From contig CAMAJQ010000054.1 in NCBI GenBank assembly GCA_945835865.1, positions 1 through 6,095 of the forward strand: a DNA stretch of 6,095 nucleotides, given 5' to 3'. The notes beneath the pieces are model-generated. The model worked only from the letters and a program-made list of their open reading frames with translations, was not told the DNA's origin and searched no databases. The position numbers and the translations under genes were made by a program. Within the stretch, counting starts at the first letter, position 1; each line of letters starts with the position of its first letter. Source of the DNA: an uncultured Clostridia bacterium (GTDB taxonomy: Bacteria; Bacillota; Clostridia; Christensenellales; Borkfalkiaceae). Shown here in pieces: positions 5,975 to 6,095 of this stretch.

Positions 5975-6000
5975 CGGCAGGAAGAAAAAGAAGGTCTATT

Positions 6001-6095
6001 ATGCAGAAAGCAACGGAAAGTCTGCCCGAAGAAGAAGGCGGACAGACCGCCTCGTCCGGGGCGGTCGTCGGGGAAAAGAAGGAAAACGGATACGG
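6001..6095 (+). CDS. Unknown protein, 3' end missing
   Basis: I do not recognise this gene. An open frame starts at ATG 6001 and continues to the window edge (31 full codons). AGAAGG (5989-5994) is 6 bases upstream as ribosome binding site, and an extended -10 promoter lies 66 bases upstream. The visible N-terminus (MQKATESLPEEEGGQTASSG, then VVGEKKENGY after one Ala) is hydrophilic, low in complexity, rich in Glu, Gly and Ser, and has no signal peptide or membrane segment. It looks like a disordered leader before a domain that lies outside the window. A promoter, a start codon with a ribosome binding site and an open frame make it likely to be real. The upstream DNA is unusually rich in inverted repeats, which hints at regulation. 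Confidence 0.65.
   Translation, partial: MQKATESLPEEEGGQTASSGAVVGEKKENGY

Noticed and set aside
1..6095. A new defence, mobile or multi-gene system
   Set aside because: All recognisable genes belong to common families, with no nuclease, transposase, integrase, reverse transcriptase, toxin or repeat array. The only unknown gene is truncated to 31 codons.

Overview
The window looks like chromosomal DNA of an anaerobic, Gram-positive, Clostridia-like bacterium (Bacillota). This is an inference from strong GGAGG-type ribosome binding sites, fairly GC-rich coding sequence beside AT-rich intergenic DNA with intrinsic terminators, sigma-A-like extended -10 promoters, and protein sequences resembling Clostridia homologues. 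No sequence search was run. There are no insertion sequences, CRISPR arrays, tRNA or rRNA genes, and no phage or defence genes.

Layout. Bases 1-3134 hold four plus-strand genes: the 3' part of a short-chain dehydrogenase/reductase (2-745), a low-molecular-weight protein tyrosine phosphatase (806-1327), an aldo/keto reductase of the YdhF/YcsN type (1431-2342) and an MgtC/SapB membrane protein (2466-3134). Gaps of 60, 103 and 123 bases, with hairpins in the last two, make this a loose same-strand cluster rather than a tight operon, and the four products share no obvious pathway. A convergent intergenic region (3135-3277) carries two terminators. Bases 3278-5707 on the minus strand encode a complete leucyl-tRNA synthetase (leuS) with its own promoter and a leader of about 30 nt. 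A plus-strand gene of unknown function starts at 6001 and runs off the right edge.

The housekeeping genes are ordinary. The most unusual DNA is the 293-base region between leuS and the gene at 6001. It holds two promoters facing away from each other, a minus-strand terminator-like hairpin, a perfect 24-bp palindrome centred on A7T7, an 11-bp inverted repeat flanking the -35 element of the right-hand promoter, and four copies of CTATG/CATAG arranged as two inverted pairs around the -10 and in the leader. This suggests regulated expression of the truncated right-hand gene, or a small structured transcript. It is not evidence of a new multi-gene system, and I see none in this window.
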